Origin: Streptomyces canus
GTDB taxonomy: Bacteria; Actinomycetota; Actinomycetes; Streptomycetales; Streptomycetaceae
Assembly: GCF_030816965.1 (NCBI RefSeq)
Contig: NZ_JAUSYQ010000002.1
Span: forward strand, 5,119,501 to 5,183,500
Direction of reading: 5' to 3'
Length of the DNA stretch: 64,000 nucleotides
The position numbers and the translations under genes are program-made. This document shows positions 1 through 13,492 of this stretch, one piece after another (the first letter of the stretch is position 1; each line of letters begins with the position of its first letter). The notes beneath the pieces are model-generated. The model did no database searches, was not told where the DNA came from, and saw nothing but the letters and a program-made list of their open reading frames with translations.

Positions 1-54
1 GACGACGAAGCCAGGCAGGCCGAGCAGCGCCGGCAACAGCAGGAGGCGGCAACA

Positions 55-1185
55 GTGAAGATCCGGGTGGAACGCGACGTACTCGCGGAGGCAGTGGCCT
101 GGGCGGCGCGCAGCCTCCCGGCCCGTCCGCCGGCGCCTGTCCTCGCCGGCCTTCTCCTGAAGGCCGAGGAAGGCCAGCTGAGCCTGTCCAGCTTCGACTA
201 CGAGGTCTCCGCGCGGGTGTCCGTGGAGGCCGAGGTCGAGGAGGAGGGCACGGTGCTGGTCTCCGGCCGCCTGCTCGCCGACATCTGCCGCGCCCTTCCC
301 AACCGTCCGGTGGAGATTTCCACAGACGGTGTACGGGCCACGGTGGTCTGCGGCTCCTCGCGGTTCACACTCCACACCCTGCCTGTGGAGGAGTACCCGG
401 CGCTGCCGCAGATGCCGAGCGCCACGGGCACCGTCCCCGGTGAGGTCTTCGCCTCCGCCGCCGCCCAGGTGGCCATCGCCGCGGGGCGTGACGACACGCT
501 CCCCGTCCTGACCGGTGTGCGCATCGAGATCGAGGGCGACACCGTCACGCTGGCGTCCACCGACCGCTACCGCTTCGCCGTCCGCGAGTTCCTGTGGAAG
601 CCGGAGAACCCGGAGGCGTCCGCGGTCGCCCTGGTGCCCGCCAAGACGCTCCTGGACACCGCCAAGGCGCTCACGAGCGGCGACAGCGTCATCCTGGCGC
701 TGTCCGGTTCGGGCGCGGGTGAGGGCCTGATCGGTTTCGAGGGCGCGGGCCGCCGTACGACCACGCGTCTGCTCGAAGGGGACCTGCCGAAGTACCGCTC
801 GCTGTTCCCGACGGAGTTCAACTCCGTGGCCGTGATCGAGACCGCCCCCTTCGTGGAGGCCGTCAAGCGTGTGGCCCTGGTCGCCGAGCGCAACACCCCG
901 GTGCGGCTGAGCTTCGAGCAGGGTGTGCTGATCCTGGAGGCCGGTTCCAGTGATGACGCACAGGCTGTGGAAAGGGTCGACGCCCAGCTGGAGGGCGACG
1001 ACGTCTCGATCGCCTTCAACCCGACCTTCCTGCTGGACGGCCTGAGCGCGATCGACTCCCCGGTGGCCCAGCTGTCCTTCACGACGTCCACCAAGCCTGC
1101 GCTGCTGAGCGGCAAGCCGGCCCTGGACGCCGAGGCGGACGAGGCCTACAAGTACCTGATCATGCCGGTGCGGCTGAGCGGCTGA
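55..1185 (+). CDS. dnaN: DNA polymerase III beta subunit (sliding clamp)
   Basis: This 376-residue protein has the normal length for a bacterial beta clamp, the ring that tethers DNA polymerase III to DNA. The N-terminal MKIRVERDVLAEAVAWAARS and the C-terminal YLIMPVRL motif are typical of actinobacterial DnaN. The GTG start at 55 follows a strong AGGAGGCGG ribosome site at 41-49. In Streptomyces dnaN lies immediately after dnaA and oriC, so the origin should be just left of this window. The gene heads a same-strand run with gnd, recF, DUF721, gyrB and gyrA. Identification is secure. Confidence 0.98.
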   Translation: MKIRVERDVLAEAVAWAARSLPARPPAPVLAGLLLKAEEGQLSLSSFDYEVSARVSVEAEVEEEGTVLVSGRLLADICRALPNRPVEISTDGVRATVVCGSSRFTLHTLPVEEYPALPQMPSATGTVPGEVFASAAAQVAIAAGRDDTLPVLTGVRIEIEGDTVTLASTDRYRFAVREFLWKPENPEASAVALVPAKTLLDTAKALTSGDSVILALSGSGAGEGLIGFEGAGRRTTTRLLEGDLPKYRSLFPTEFNSVAVIETAPFVEAVKRVALVAERNTPVRLSFEQGVLILEAGSSDDAQAVERVDAQLEGDDVSIAFNPTFLLDGLSAIDSPVAQLSFTTSTKPALLSGKPALDAEADEAYKYLIMPVRLSG

Positions 1186-1311
1186 GTCAAAGCCCCAGGT
1201 GAGGGCATACGTTTGAGCGGGTATGCCCACAGGTGTGCGTGAGCGTCCGGGTTTAGGCTCGTACGTGGGTACGAAAGTGCTCTCACGCCACAGCAACCTA
1301 AGGAACCACTG

Positions 1312-2187
1312 ATGGAGCTCGGTCTCATCGGCCTCGGCAAGATGGGCGGCAACATGCGCGAGCGGATCCGCCGCGCAGGCCACACCGTGATCGGATACGA
1401 CCGCAACCCGGACCTCGCCGATGTCCACAGCCTGAAGGAGCTTGTGGACGCGTTGCAGGGCCCGCGGGTCGTGTGGGTGATGGTCCCGGCCGGTGCGCCG
1501 ACCCAGGCGACCATCGACGAGCTGGCCGAGCTCCTGGAGCCGGGTGACGTCGTGGTGGACGGCGGGAACTCCCGCTGGACGGACGACGAGAAGCACGCCG
1601 AGGAGCTGGCAGCCAAGGGCATCGGCTTCGTCGACTGCGGCGTCTCCGGTGGTGTGTGGGGCCTGGAGAACGGCTACGCGCTGATGTACGGCGGCGACGC
1701 GGAGAACGTCGCCAAGGTGCAGCCGGTCTTCGACGCCCTCAAGCCCAAGGGCGACGCCGGTGCGGTGCACGCCGGCAAGGTCGGCGCCGGCCACTTCGCG
1801 AAGATGGTCCACAACGGCATCGAGTACGCGATGATGCAGGCCTATGCCGAGGGCTGGGAGCTCCTGGAGAAGGTCGACTCCGTGACCGACGTCCGGGAGG
1901 TCTTCCGCTCCTGGCAGGAGGGCACGGTCATCCGTTCCTGGCTCCTCGACCTCGCGGTCAACGCCCTCGACGAGGACGAGCACCTGGACAAGCTGCGCGG
2001 TTTCGCACAGGACTCCGGCGAGGGCCGGTGGACCGTCGAAGCCGCCATAGACCACGCGGTGCCGCTGCCGGCGATCACCGCGTCGCTGTTCGCGCGGTTC
2101 GCGTCCCGCCAGGACGACGCGCCGCAGATGAAGATGATCGCGGCGCTGCGCAACCAGTTCGGCGGCCACGCGGTCGAGACGAAGTAA
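1312..2187 (+). CDS. gnd: 6-phosphogluconate dehydrogenase, short (NAD-type) form
   Basis: The 291-residue protein begins [15 protein letters not shown], a Rossmann GxGxxG nucleotide-binding start. It carries [27 protein letters not shown] and [18 protein letters not shown], the substrate-binding and catalytic Lys/Asn motifs of 6-phosphogluconate dehydrogenase, which oxidatively decarboxylates 6-phosphogluconate to ribulose 5-phosphate. At about 290 residues it is the short form rather than the 470-residue dimeric form; short forms are often NAD-dependent, which is inferred here. It sits between dnaN and recF, as in other Streptomyces. The 126-bp gap from dnaN contains a -10-like TAGGCT at 1254-1259, so it probably has its own promoter. 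Confidence 0.93.
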   Translation: MELGLIGLGKMGGNMRERIRRAGHTVIGYDRNPDLADVHSLKELVDALQGPRVVWVMVPAGAPTQATIDELAELLEPGDVVVDGGNSRWTDDEKHAEELAAKGIGFVDCGVSGGVWGLENGYALMYGGDAENVAKVQPVFDALKPKGDAGAVHAGKVGAGHFAKMVHNGIEYAMMQAYAEGWELLEKVDSVTDVREVFRSWQEGTVIRSWLLDLAVNALDEDEHLDKLRGFAQDSGEGRWTVEAAIDHAVPLPAITASLFARFASRQDDAPQMKMIAALRNQFGGHAVETK

Positions 2188-2227
2188 TCCACAGGGCTGC
2201 GGAGCAATCCACAGGCCGCAGTCCACA
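2185..2227. promoter_or_regulatory. Three DnaA-box-like TCCACA words before recF
   Basis: TAATCCACA (2185-2193), CAATCCACA (2205-2213) and CAGTCCACA (2219-2227) lie in one orientation, 20 and 14 bases apart, between gnd and recF. Streptomyces DnaA boxes approximate TTGTCCACA or TTATCCACA. These share the TCCACA core but differ at position 1 or 2. DnaA binding is an inference from sequence likeness and nearness to oriC. Confidence 0.4.
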
Positions 2228-2252
2228 ATCTGGGGGAGGTCGGCGACCGACC

Positions 2253-3374
2253 ATGCACGTCACGCACCTGTCGCTGGCCGACTTCCGCTCGTACGCCCGG
2301 GTCGAAGTTCCGCTCGACCCGGGCGTCACCGCGTTCGTGGGCCCCAACGGGCAGGGCAAGACGAATCTGGTCGAGGCGATCGGCTACCTCGCCACCCTCG
2401 GCAGCCACCGGGTCGCCTCCGACGCCCCCCTGGTCCGTATGGGCGCCGACCGCGCGATCGTCCGGGCGCAGGTCAGACAGGGCGAGCGGCAGCAACTGGT
2501 CGAGCTGGAGCTCAACCCCGGCAAGGCGAACCGTGCCCGCATCAACAGGTCCTCACAGGTCAGGCCGCGTGATGTGCTCGGGATCGTGCGGACCGTGCTG
2601 TTCGCGCCGGAGGATCTCGCGCTGGTGAAGGGCGACCCCGGCGAGCGGCGCCGCTTCCTGGACGAGCTGATCACCGCCCGCTCCCCGCGCATGGCCGGCG
2701 TTCGCTCGGACTACGAGCGCGTCCTCAAGCAGCGCAACACCCTGCTGAAGTCGGCCGCGCTCGCGCGACGGCACGGCGGTCGCTCGATGGACCTGTCCAC
2801 CCTCGACGTGTGGGACCAGCACCTCGCGCGCGTGGGCGCCGAGTTGCTCGCCCAGCGGCTCGACCTGATCGCCGCGCTCCAGCCGCTGACCGACAAGGCG
2901 TACGAGCAACTGGCCCCCGGCGGCGGCCCGATCGCCCTGGAGTACAAGCCGTCCGCGCCGGGCGAGGCACACACACGTGAGGATCTCCACGAGCAGCTGA
3001 TGGCCGCGCTCGCGGAGGCGCGCAAGCAGGAGATCGAGCGGGGCGTGACCCTCGTAGGACCGCATCGGGACGATCTGCTTCTCAAACTCGGTCAGCTGCC
3101 CGCCAAGGGATACGCCTCGCACGGCGAGTCCTGGTCGTACGCGCTGGCGCTGCGCCTCGCGTCGTACGACCTGCTCAGGGCCGAGGGCAACGAACCCGTG
3201 CTGATCCTCGACGACGTGTTCGCCGAGCTGGACACCCGTCGCCGTGAGCGCCTGGCCGAGCTCGTCGCGCCCGGTGAGCAGGTCCTGGTGACGGCGGCGG
3301 TCGACGACGACGTGCCGCACGTGCTGACGGGGACGCGGTACACCGTGTCCGAGGGGACAGTGGAGCGCGTATGA
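2253..3374 (+). CDS. recF: DNA replication/repair ATPase RecF
   Basis: RecF is an SMC-like ATPase that helps load RecA at gaps. The start ATG at 2253 gives 373 residues beginning [19 protein letters not shown]. The Walker A motif GPNGQGKTN is at residues 30-38 and the Walker [14 protein letters not shown] near residue 320, both normal. The reading frame stays open far upstream (to 1656), but that part overlaps gnd in another frame and is not RecF-like. A GGGGGAGG ribosome site lies at 2232-2239, rather far from the ATG. The last codons overlap the DUF721 gene (ATGA), implying translational coupling. Confidence 0.96.
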   Translation: MHVTHLSLADFRSYARVEVPLDPGVTAFVGPNGQGKTNLVEAIGYLATLGSHRVASDAPLVRMGADRAIVRAQVRQGERQQLVELELNPGKANRARINRSSQVRPRDVLGIVRTVLFAPEDLALVKGDPGERRRFLDELITARSPRMAGVRSDYERVLKQRNTLLKSAALARRHGGRSMDLSTLDVWDQHLARVGAELLAQRLDLIAALQPLTDKAYEQLAPGGGPIALEYKPSAPGEAHTREDLHEQLMAALAEARKQEIERGVTLVGPHRDDLLLKLGQLPAKGYASHGESWSYALALRLASYDLLRAEGNEPVLILDDVFAELDTRRRERLAELVAPGEQVLVTAAVDDDVPHVLTGTRYTVSEGTVERV

Positions 3375-3913
3375 CCGACGAACAACCGCCCGCGGAGATC
3401 CCCAAGCCCGCCGAGCCGTCCGGCGTCGACCTCGCGCGCGTGGCGCTCAGGGCCGCGAAGGAACAGGCACGCGCGCGTGGGGACGCGGCGCAGCAGAAGC
3501 GCCAGGCCCGGCGCGGTGGCGGGCTGCGTTCCGGCGCGCGCGCCGACGGACGCGACCCCATGGCGTTCGGGGCCGCCATCAACCGCCTGATCACCGAGCG
3601 CGGTTGGGAGACGCCCGCCGCGGTGGGCGGGGTGATGGGGCGCTGGCCGCAGATCGTGGGCGAGGACCTGGCCAAGCACTGCGAGCCGGAGAAGTACGAC
3701 GAGGACGAGCGGGTTCTGGTGGTGCGCTGCGACTCGACCGCGTGGGCGACGAACCTGCGGCTGCTCGCGCCGCAGCTGGTGGCCCGTCTGAACGAGGATC
3801 TCGGGCACGGCGCCGTGAAGTTGATCAAGGTGAACGGCCCCGGCGGCCCCGCCCGTCGCTACGGTCCGCTGCGCGCCCCGGGCAGCACGGGACCCGGTGA
3901 CACCTACGGGTGA
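3371..3913 (+). CDS. DUF721 (DciA-like) protein
   Basis: This 180-residue protein has a charged, Ala/Arg-rich N-terminus and a conserved C-terminal half. That half contains [38 protein letters not shown] and [20 protein letters not shown], typical of DUF721. DUF721 includes DciA, the replicative helicase operator of bacteria lacking DnaC. The fixed position between recF and gyrB in actinomycetes fits a replication role, but the function in this organism is inferred. The ATG overlaps the recF stop codon as ATGA. The gene is followed by a hairpin at 3930-3968. Confidence 0.9.
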   Translation: MTDEQPPAEIPKPAEPSGVDLARVALRAAKEQARARGDAAQQKRQARRGGGLRSGARADGRDPMAFGAAINRLITERGWETPAAVGGVMGRWPQIVGEDLAKHCEPEKYDEDERVLVVRCDSTAWATNLRLLAPQLVARLNEDLGHGAVKLIKVNGPGGPARRYGPLRAPGSTGPGDTYG

Positions 3914-3929
3914 TGGACATCACATCCAG

Positions 3930-3968
3930 GGCGTCGGCGGTGCCTTCGAGGCATCGGCGACGCCTTTG
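3930..3968 (+). terminator. Rho-independent-like terminator after DUF721
   Basis: Arms GGCGTCGGCGGTGCC (3930-3944) and GGCATCGGCGACGCC (3950-3964) pair with one mismatch and one G-U pair around a 5-base loop, followed by a short TTTGTC. It separates the dnaN-recF-DUF721 transcript from gyrB. Confidence 0.6.
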
Positions 3969-6358
<2,390 letters not shown>

Positions 6359-6400
6359 GTCGGTCTCAGCTGACCGCACCAGGAAGGATCTTCACCCGCA

Positions 6401-8998
<2,598 letters not shown>

Positions 8999-9014
8999 CG
9001 AGGAGTGAGTCATC

Positions 9015-9800
9015 GTGAGCGGAGCCACGGGCGCCGGATCGACCGGAACCTCTACGGGGTCTTCCCCCGGCTCGGAGGCGGACGGCGGCGGCCGTGGCTC
9101 TGCCGCGCGTGCGGCAGAAACGCACCCGACAGATACGCACACGACTCAACTCAAGGCGATCAAGCCGCCCGCGACGGACTCGCGCTCGCCCGAGACTCAT
9201 GGATCCCAGGGGGGACCTGTGACGGACACCCAGCCGCCGGCCCAGCCGACGGCGCCCGCCGCACCGCCGCAGGCGGCGGCTCAGCCCCAGCCTTCGCCCT
9301 CTCCGCTGCCGGGGGAACGCCGGCCGCAGCAGCAGGCCGGCCCGTACCACCCACCGCAGGCCTACCCGACGCAGGCCACCCCGGCCGGTGCGGTACGACG
9401 CCCGCGCACCGGCGCGCGCACCACGCCCCGTACCCGCAAGGCACGTCTGCGGGTGGCCAAGGCCGACCCGTGGTCCGTCATGAAGGTCAGCTTCCTGCTC
9501 TCCATCGCACTGGGCATCTGCACGATCGTCGCGGCCGCCGTGCTGTGGATGGTCATGGACGCGATGGGCGTCTTCTCGACGGTCGGCGGGACGATCTCCG
9601 AGGCGACCGGCTCGAACGAGTCGAACGGCTTCGACCTCCAGGCGTTCCTCTCCCTGCCGAACGTCCTGATGTTCACGTCGATCATCGCGGTCATCGACGT
9701 CGTCCTCGCGACGGCTCTCGCGACCCTCGGAGCGTTCATCTACAACCTCTCCGCGGGCTTCGTCGGCGGCGTCGAGCTGACGCTGGCGGAGGACGAGTAA
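9015..9800 (+). CDS. DUF3566 membrane protein
   Basis: The first half is low-complexity, rich in Pro, Gln, Ala and Thr, and presumably cytoplasmic and disordered. The second half is conserved: KADPWSVMKVSFLLSIALGI, a transmembrane helix, an acidic/Asn-rich loop, and a second helix near FTSIIAVIDVVLATALATLG. That arrangement is DUF3566, found right after gyrA across actinobacteria, with no known activity. GTG 9015 has a GAGGAGTGAG ribosome site and gives 261 residues. An internal GTG at 9219 with GGGGGGACCT upstream is a plausible alternative start giving 193 residues. Only the conserved half is certain. Confidence 0.88.
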   Translation: MSGATGAGSTGTSTGSSPGSEADGGGRGSAARAAETHPTDTHTTQLKAIKPPATDSRSPETHGSQGGPVTDTQPPAQPTAPAAPPQAAAQPQPSPSPLPGERRPQQQAGPYHPPQAYPTQATPAGAVRRPRTGARTTPRTRKARLRVAKADPWSVMKVSFLLSIALGICTIVAAAVLWMVMDAMGVFSTVGGTISEATGSNESNGFDLQAFLSLPNVLMFTSIIAVIDVVLATALATLGAFIYNLSAGFVGGVELTLAEDE

Positions 9801-9842
9801 CGCTGCCTCAAACCTGCGGAGGCGGTCCTCGGGGAACCGATT

Positions 9843-9871
9843 TTGGGACTGCCCACGTCGTGCGCTAATCT
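9843..9871 (+). promoter_or_regulatory. Candidate promoter of tRNA-Ile
   Basis: TTGGGA (9843-9848) and TAATCT (9866-9871), 17 bases apart, resemble a sigma-70/HrdB-type promoter. Transcription would begin about 35 bases before the mature tRNA. Confidence 0.5.
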
Positions 9872-9911
9872 TCAGGAGTCAGCGCGCGGGACACACTCCG
9901 CAGAGCGCGGC

Positions 9912-9988
9912 GGGGCTATAGCTCAGTTGGTTAGAGCGCATCCCTGATAAGGATGAGGCCACAGGTTCAAATCCTGTTAGCCCCACCA
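9912..9988 (+). tRNA. tRNA-Ile (anticodon GAT)
   Basis: The cloverleaf is complete. Acceptor GGGGCTA (9912-9918) pairs with TAGCCCC (9978-9984), and the anticodon loop CTGATAA gives GAT at 9946-9948. The T-loop is TTCAAAT and the encoded CCA is at 9986-9988. A strong terminator follows. Confidence 0.97.
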
Positions 9989-9995
9989 GCACGAA

Positions 9996-10026
9996 GGCCC
10001 CCAGCCGATCTTGGTTGGGGGTTTTT
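9996..10026 (+). terminator. Intrinsic terminator after tRNA-Ile
   Basis: CCCCCAGCC and GGTTGGGGG form a stem with one G-U pair around a short loop, directly followed by TTTTTG. Confidence 0.85.
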
Positions 10027-10129
10027 GTCATCCATGCCGGACATCCGCTGCGGGGGTCGTGTCACGAGGCCTTCGTTCAGTCGCTTCAAGCGCCTGTTTT
10101 CGAAGATCTCGTGTGCCTAGACTCGGCAG

Positions 10130-10483
10130 ATGACCTTGGAATGGGAACAGGTAATCGTTCACTCGGTGGATCCGACGGCCCTGGGGCAGTGGTGGGCCGA
10201 GGCTCTTGGCTGGGTGGTCGTCCACTCCTCCGATGAGGAGTTCGAGATCCGCCCGGAGCCGGATCGCCTGCCGGGGTTGGACTTCGTCAGGATCGCCGAG
10301 AGCAAGAAGGTCAAAAGTCGGCTGCATCTCGACTTCAGGCCTGATGACCAGGCCGCCGAGGTGGCTCGCCTTGAAGCTCATGGTGCCAAGCGTGTCGACA
10401 TCGGCCAGGGTGACCAGTCGTGGGTCGTCATGGCAGACCCTGAAGGCAATGAGTTCTGTGTTCTGGGCCAACGGCGTCAGTGA
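10130..10483 (+). CDS. VOC-family (glyoxalase/bleomycin-resistance-like) protein
   Basis: The 117-residue protein has the beta-alpha-beta-beta-beta pattern of a vicinal-oxygen-chelate module. Visible features are the opening VHSVDPTALGQWWAEALGW, the central LHLDFRPDD strand and the closing MADPEGNEFCVLG, which usually contributes the metal-binding Glu. The substrate cannot be told; related proteins range from dioxygenases to drug-binding proteins. No ribosome site precedes ATG 10130. A -10-like TAGACT ends seven bases before it, so the message is probably leaderless. It stands alone between tRNA-Ile and a minus-strand gene. Confidence 0.85.
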   Translation: MTLEWEQVIVHSVDPTALGQWWAEALGWVVVHSSDEEFEIRPEPDRLPGLDFVRIAESKKVKSRLHLDFRPDDQAAEVARLEAHGAKRVDIGQGDQSWVVMADPEGNEFCVLGQRRQ

Positions 10484-10757
10484 GAACGCCTGAGCGGGGG
10501 CTGGGGCCGGCGCACACGGACGGCACGTCCATCGTGTGAGGCGTCCTCCGGAGCCCATCCTCTTGGCTCTGCCGGACACGAAGACCTTCAGCCGGTTCCG
10601 GTTGGGGGTCTTCGGCGTACGGGCGGGTGTTTCCGTGTGGTGCTGTGCGCGACGTCGTCATTTCTTCGGCGCTTCTTCGATGCGTCTTTGGTGCGTCTTT
10701 GGTGCGTATTCAATGCGTTGAGGAGCTTCTCGGGTGCTGCAGTGGCGTGCAGTGACG

Positions 10758-11099
10758 TCAGGCACAGCCCGCTGCAGCCGGTTCGGCTGTGTCCGAGTCC
10801 GAGTCCGTGTCCGCGGGCGTGTCAGTGGCGGCGAGGGAGCGGGGGCGGCAGCTGGGGGTCTTGCCGTGGGCCTCGGCCCGGATGCGCTGCTTCATCGTGG
10901 GAGGCAGGGATCTGGCGTAGGACCAGAGGCCGTGGGACATCGCCGGGGGCTCCGGGTGTGCGACGGCGCTGTTGCGGTCCGGCTGGGTCTGCGGTACCGC
11001 AGCGGCGTCGGTCGTCGTGATGAGTCCGAGCGCCGTGAACAGCGCGAGGAAGGCGGTGATGACGACGGTCCACAGCTTCATGACCTTGTTCAGGGCCAT
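10758..11099 (-). CDS. Small exported protein (DUF6344-like)
   Basis: The 113-residue product starts with a signal-peptide-like helix (MALNKVMKLWTVVITAFLAL) and an Ala-rich cleavage region. Residues 65-85 contain LPPTMKQRIRAEAHGKTPSCR, a motif I associate from memory with DUF6344 proteins of Streptomyces. The C-terminus is acidic and Thr/Asp-rich. Start ATG 11099 is preceded by an AGTGAGGG ribosome site. Function is unknown. The reading is supported by the exported N-terminus and that motif; family membership needs a profile search. Confidence 0.6.
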   Translation of the reverse strand: MALNKVMKLWTVVITAFLALFTALGLITTTDAAAVPQTQPDRNSAVAHPEPPAMSHGLWSYARSLPPTMKQRIRAEAHGKTPSCRPRSLAATDTPADTDSDSDTAEPAAAGCA

Positions 11100-11438
11100 G
11101 GTCCCTCACTTTCGGGTCGGTCGATTTGCGTACTTTCCTCATGATGTGTATAGGCGTCGCGAAATCACGGACCCGAGCCTGTGGCGCGTCGATCTTCGGA
11201 TGAACACCACACGGATGGGTGCATAAGGGGAGAAAAATAGGAGAAACCTGACTATAGGTATCGAAGTGACCGTCCGTGGAGGTGTGATCACCCTCTGATC
11301 GGAGATGCCTGTTCCGCTTCTACTGGACCGCTCGCGACGGGAGTTGAGGGCCCGGACACAGGTCACCGATCGGTATCGGTCGGTGTGTATAGTCGGGCGC
11401 CAGAGGTCCCCTACGTCAAGGAAAGACGAGGTCGCGCG
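11100..11438. promoter_or_regulatory. Divergent intergenic region with operator-like palindrome and promoter
   Basis: No gene is visible in these 339 bases, which are less GC-rich than their surroundings. On the plus strand TATAGT (11388-11393) is a good -10 for the downstream DLW-39 gene. The 22-base imperfect palindrome CACCGATCGGTATCGGTCGG.. (11364-11385) covers its -35 position, with 9 of 11 positions matching between halves, including the outer CACCGA/TCGGTG. The promoter of the divergent small exported protein should lie in the same gap but was not identified. Confidence 0.5.
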
Positions 11439-11567
11439 GTGAAGAAGCTTCTCCTGGTCGCACTGGCCGCCATCGGCGGGCTCCTCGTGTACCGCCAGAT
11501 CCAGGCGGATCGCGCCGAGCAGGATCTGTGGACGGAGGCGACTGACTCCGTGCCCACGGGTTCGTGA
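11439..11567 (+). CDS. DLW-39 family small membrane protein
   Basis: This 42-residue protein has one hydrophobic helix (KKLLLVALAAIGGLLVYRQI) followed by the invariant DLW in RAEQDLWTEAT. That matches the actinobacterial DLW-39 family, named for its motif and length and of unknown function. GTG 11439 follows GACGAGG at 11425-11431. An intrinsic terminator follows the stop, so it is probably a single-gene transcript from the TATAGT promoter at 11388. Confidence 0.85.
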   Translation: MKKLLLVALAAIGGLLVYRQIQADRAEQDLWTEATDSVPTGS

Positions 11568-11592
11568 GTACCGAGATCCGATTCTGAACAGA

Positions 11593-11620
11593 CCCCGGCC
11601 GTTGTTGCGGTCGGGGTTTT
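11593..11620 (+). terminator. Intrinsic terminator after DLW-39 gene
   Basis: CCCCGGCCG (11593-11601) pairs with CGGTCGGGG (11608-11616) with one G-U pair, followed by TTTTG. Confidence 0.85.
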
Positions 11621-11785
11621 GTGTTGCCCAGGGTCGGAGGCCGGGGTTTCGGACGGTCGTACGGATTGCGAGGGTGGGTGGCGGTCCGGCGGGGCAGGAT
11701 GGGCCACGGCCGGCCGCACAGGTGGTCGTGTCGCATCGATGACGGTCGTAGGAGTTCGGGCTCGGGCACGGAGGGGTGGCGCGGG

Positions 11786-13183
11786 ATGGGGCGGCGTACG
11801 GCGTGGTGGCGGGTGGCCGTCGTGGGGATCGTGCTGGGCGCGGGGGCTGGTGCGCCGGTGTCTCCTGGCTTCGCCGCCTCCGCCTCGCCCTCCACGTCTC
11901 CCCCCGCCTCTTCGTCCACCCTCGCCTCTCCTTCCACCTCCGCCTCTCCTTCTTCCTCTGCTACGGCTTCCTCGTACGTCTTCGACGGAGACGCCCCGTC
12001 GGTCACCGGAGCGGCGGACACCGCGGACGCCGAGAGCCTTGAACCCGGTACGACGTACCGGAGTTCGCTGCCGAGTGACGGCAAGGTCTACTACCGCCTC
12101 CAACTCGACGGCACGTCGACCGTGTACGTCGCCGCGACGGCCGTACCCCCGACGGACGTGGCGGTCACCCCCACCGAAGGCGTCAGGGTGTCCGTTCAGG
12201 ACGCCGACGGCCGTTCCTGCTCCGCGGCGGACACCGCCAGCATCGGTGCCGGCCGCAGCCCGCGTCCCCTCACGGTGTGGGGCGCTCGTCAGCTCTCGCC
12301 GAGCCGGTCGCTGTGCCAGGGCGCCGGTACGTACTACGTCGTCGTCGAGCGGGTGTTGCGTACCGAGTCCTCGCCGGGCGACTGGGACCTGGAGCTCGCG
12401 CCCGTGCTGGAACCGCGGTTGCGGAAGGCTGGTTCGACCAGTGCGCCCGAGGCCTGGGACTCGGCCACGCCCTCGCCTCCCGCCGGTGCTGCCGTGCGGG
12501 TGCGGGGCGGCGGGGGATTCAGCTCGGCGACCGCGCTGGAGCAGGGGGTCTGGCGTGACGACATAACGCCCGGGCAGACGCTGTTCTACGAAGTGCCGGT
12601 CGACTGGGGACAGCAGGTGTACGCCACTGCCGACCTGAGCAGTTCGAGCGGTGGCGGGGCGGGTGGGGGCTTCGTGCCGGGGGGCGTGAATCTGGCGCTG
12701 TACAACCCTGTGCGCGGACTCGTCGATGCCACGAGCATCAGTTACAACGGCAGCCAGAAGTCGGGTGCTCTCGCTGCCCTTCCGCCGGTGGGGTACGACA
12801 ACCGGTACGCCGTTTCCGACCGGGTGAACGGCATGCGGTTCGCCGGGGCCTACTACCTCGTCGTGCATCTCGCTGCGCGGGTGGGCGAGGAGTTCGGCGC
12901 CCAGCCGGTTGGACTGATGCTGCGTGTGCGGGTGAAGGGGGAGGCGACGGTCGGGCCCGGTTACGCGGGACGGTCCCAGCCGTCGGGAATCTTCCAGGTG
13001 GGGCTTCTCGGGCGGGACTCCGGGGCGGTGGGCGAGGCGGACTCGAGCGACGGTGACGGTGGTGGCGGCGGTGATGCCGGAATGAAGCTGGTGGCCGTCG
13101 GGGGGATCGGGGCGGGGACCGTGGTGTTGGTGGTGCTCGGGGTGTGGGCTGTGGTGGGGCGGCGGAGGGCGGCCGGGGTGTAG
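11786..13183 (+). CDS. Secreted, C-terminally anchored protein of unknown function
   Basis: I do not recognise a known domain. From ATG 11786 (GGAGGGG site at 11770-11776) the product is 465 residues: an N-terminal signal peptide (RTAWWRVAVVGIVLGAGAGA), a Ser/Thr/Pro-rich linker, and a large extracellular part. That part contains repeated ligand-binding-like strands (KVYYRLQLDGTSTVYVAATA and GQTLFYEVPVDWGQQVYATA), then a Gly/Asp-rich stretch and a C-terminal helix (MKLVAVGGIGAGTVVLVVLG) ending in Arg-rich residues. The two phrases look like internal duplication of a beta-sandwich module. The gene converges on a Ser/Thr kinase. Confidence 0.75.
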   Translation: MGRRTAWWRVAVVGIVLGAGAGAPVSPGFAASASPSTSPPASSSTLASPSTSASPSSSATASSYVFDGDAPSVTGAADTADAESLEPGTTYRSSLPSDGKVYYRLQLDGTSTVYVAATAVPPTDVAVTPTEGVRVSVQDADGRSCSAADTASIGAGRSPRPLTVWGARQLSPSRSLCQGAGTYYVVVERVLRTESSPGDWDLELAPVLEPRLRKAGSTSAPEAWDSATPSPPAGAAVRVRGGGGFSSATALEQGVWRDDITPGQTLFYEVPVDWGQQVYATADLSSSSGGGAGGGFVPGGVNLALYNPVRGLVDATSISYNGSQKSGALAALPPVGYDNRYAVSDRVNGMRFAGAYYLVVHLAARVGEEFGAQPVGLMLRVRVKGEATVGPGYAGRSQPSGIFQVGLLGRDSGAVGEADSSDGDGGGGGDAGMKLVAVGGIGAGTVVLVVLGVWAVVGRRRAAGV

Positions 13184-13492
13184 GGGGCGGGGTCGGGCCT
13201 GCCTGGGCGTTGGCTTGCGCTGTTGGATGTGGGATGCGGGGCCTGCGGGCCGGGCTTGGGGATTGCAGGGCTCATGGCGTGCTGGGGCCTTGGGAATACC
13301 GGGGCGGGGGACCATGGGCTCTTCCGGATTGCGTGTGGCTGCCTTGCCGCCGGTCGGTGCCCGCGTGGGTTTTCGGGGCGAGGGTGAGGCAGGACTGCGG
13401 CTGAGTCAGCCCTGCGGGTGATGCAGGGCTGCAGGTGGGCTCCCCGTGGCGCGGGCGGCTTGGGATCGCGGGCTGTCCGAGGTGCCGGGTCC
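13184..13492. other. Convergent intergenic region, nothing recognised
   Basis: About 310 bases separate the two converging genes. The sequence is G-rich on the plus strand. I see no gene, no convincing terminator with a T tract and no strong repeat. Confidence 0.5.

Noticed and set aside
1656..2252. N-terminal extension of RecF to 1656
   Set aside because: It lies inside gnd in another frame. Conserved RecF sequence starts at ATG 2253.
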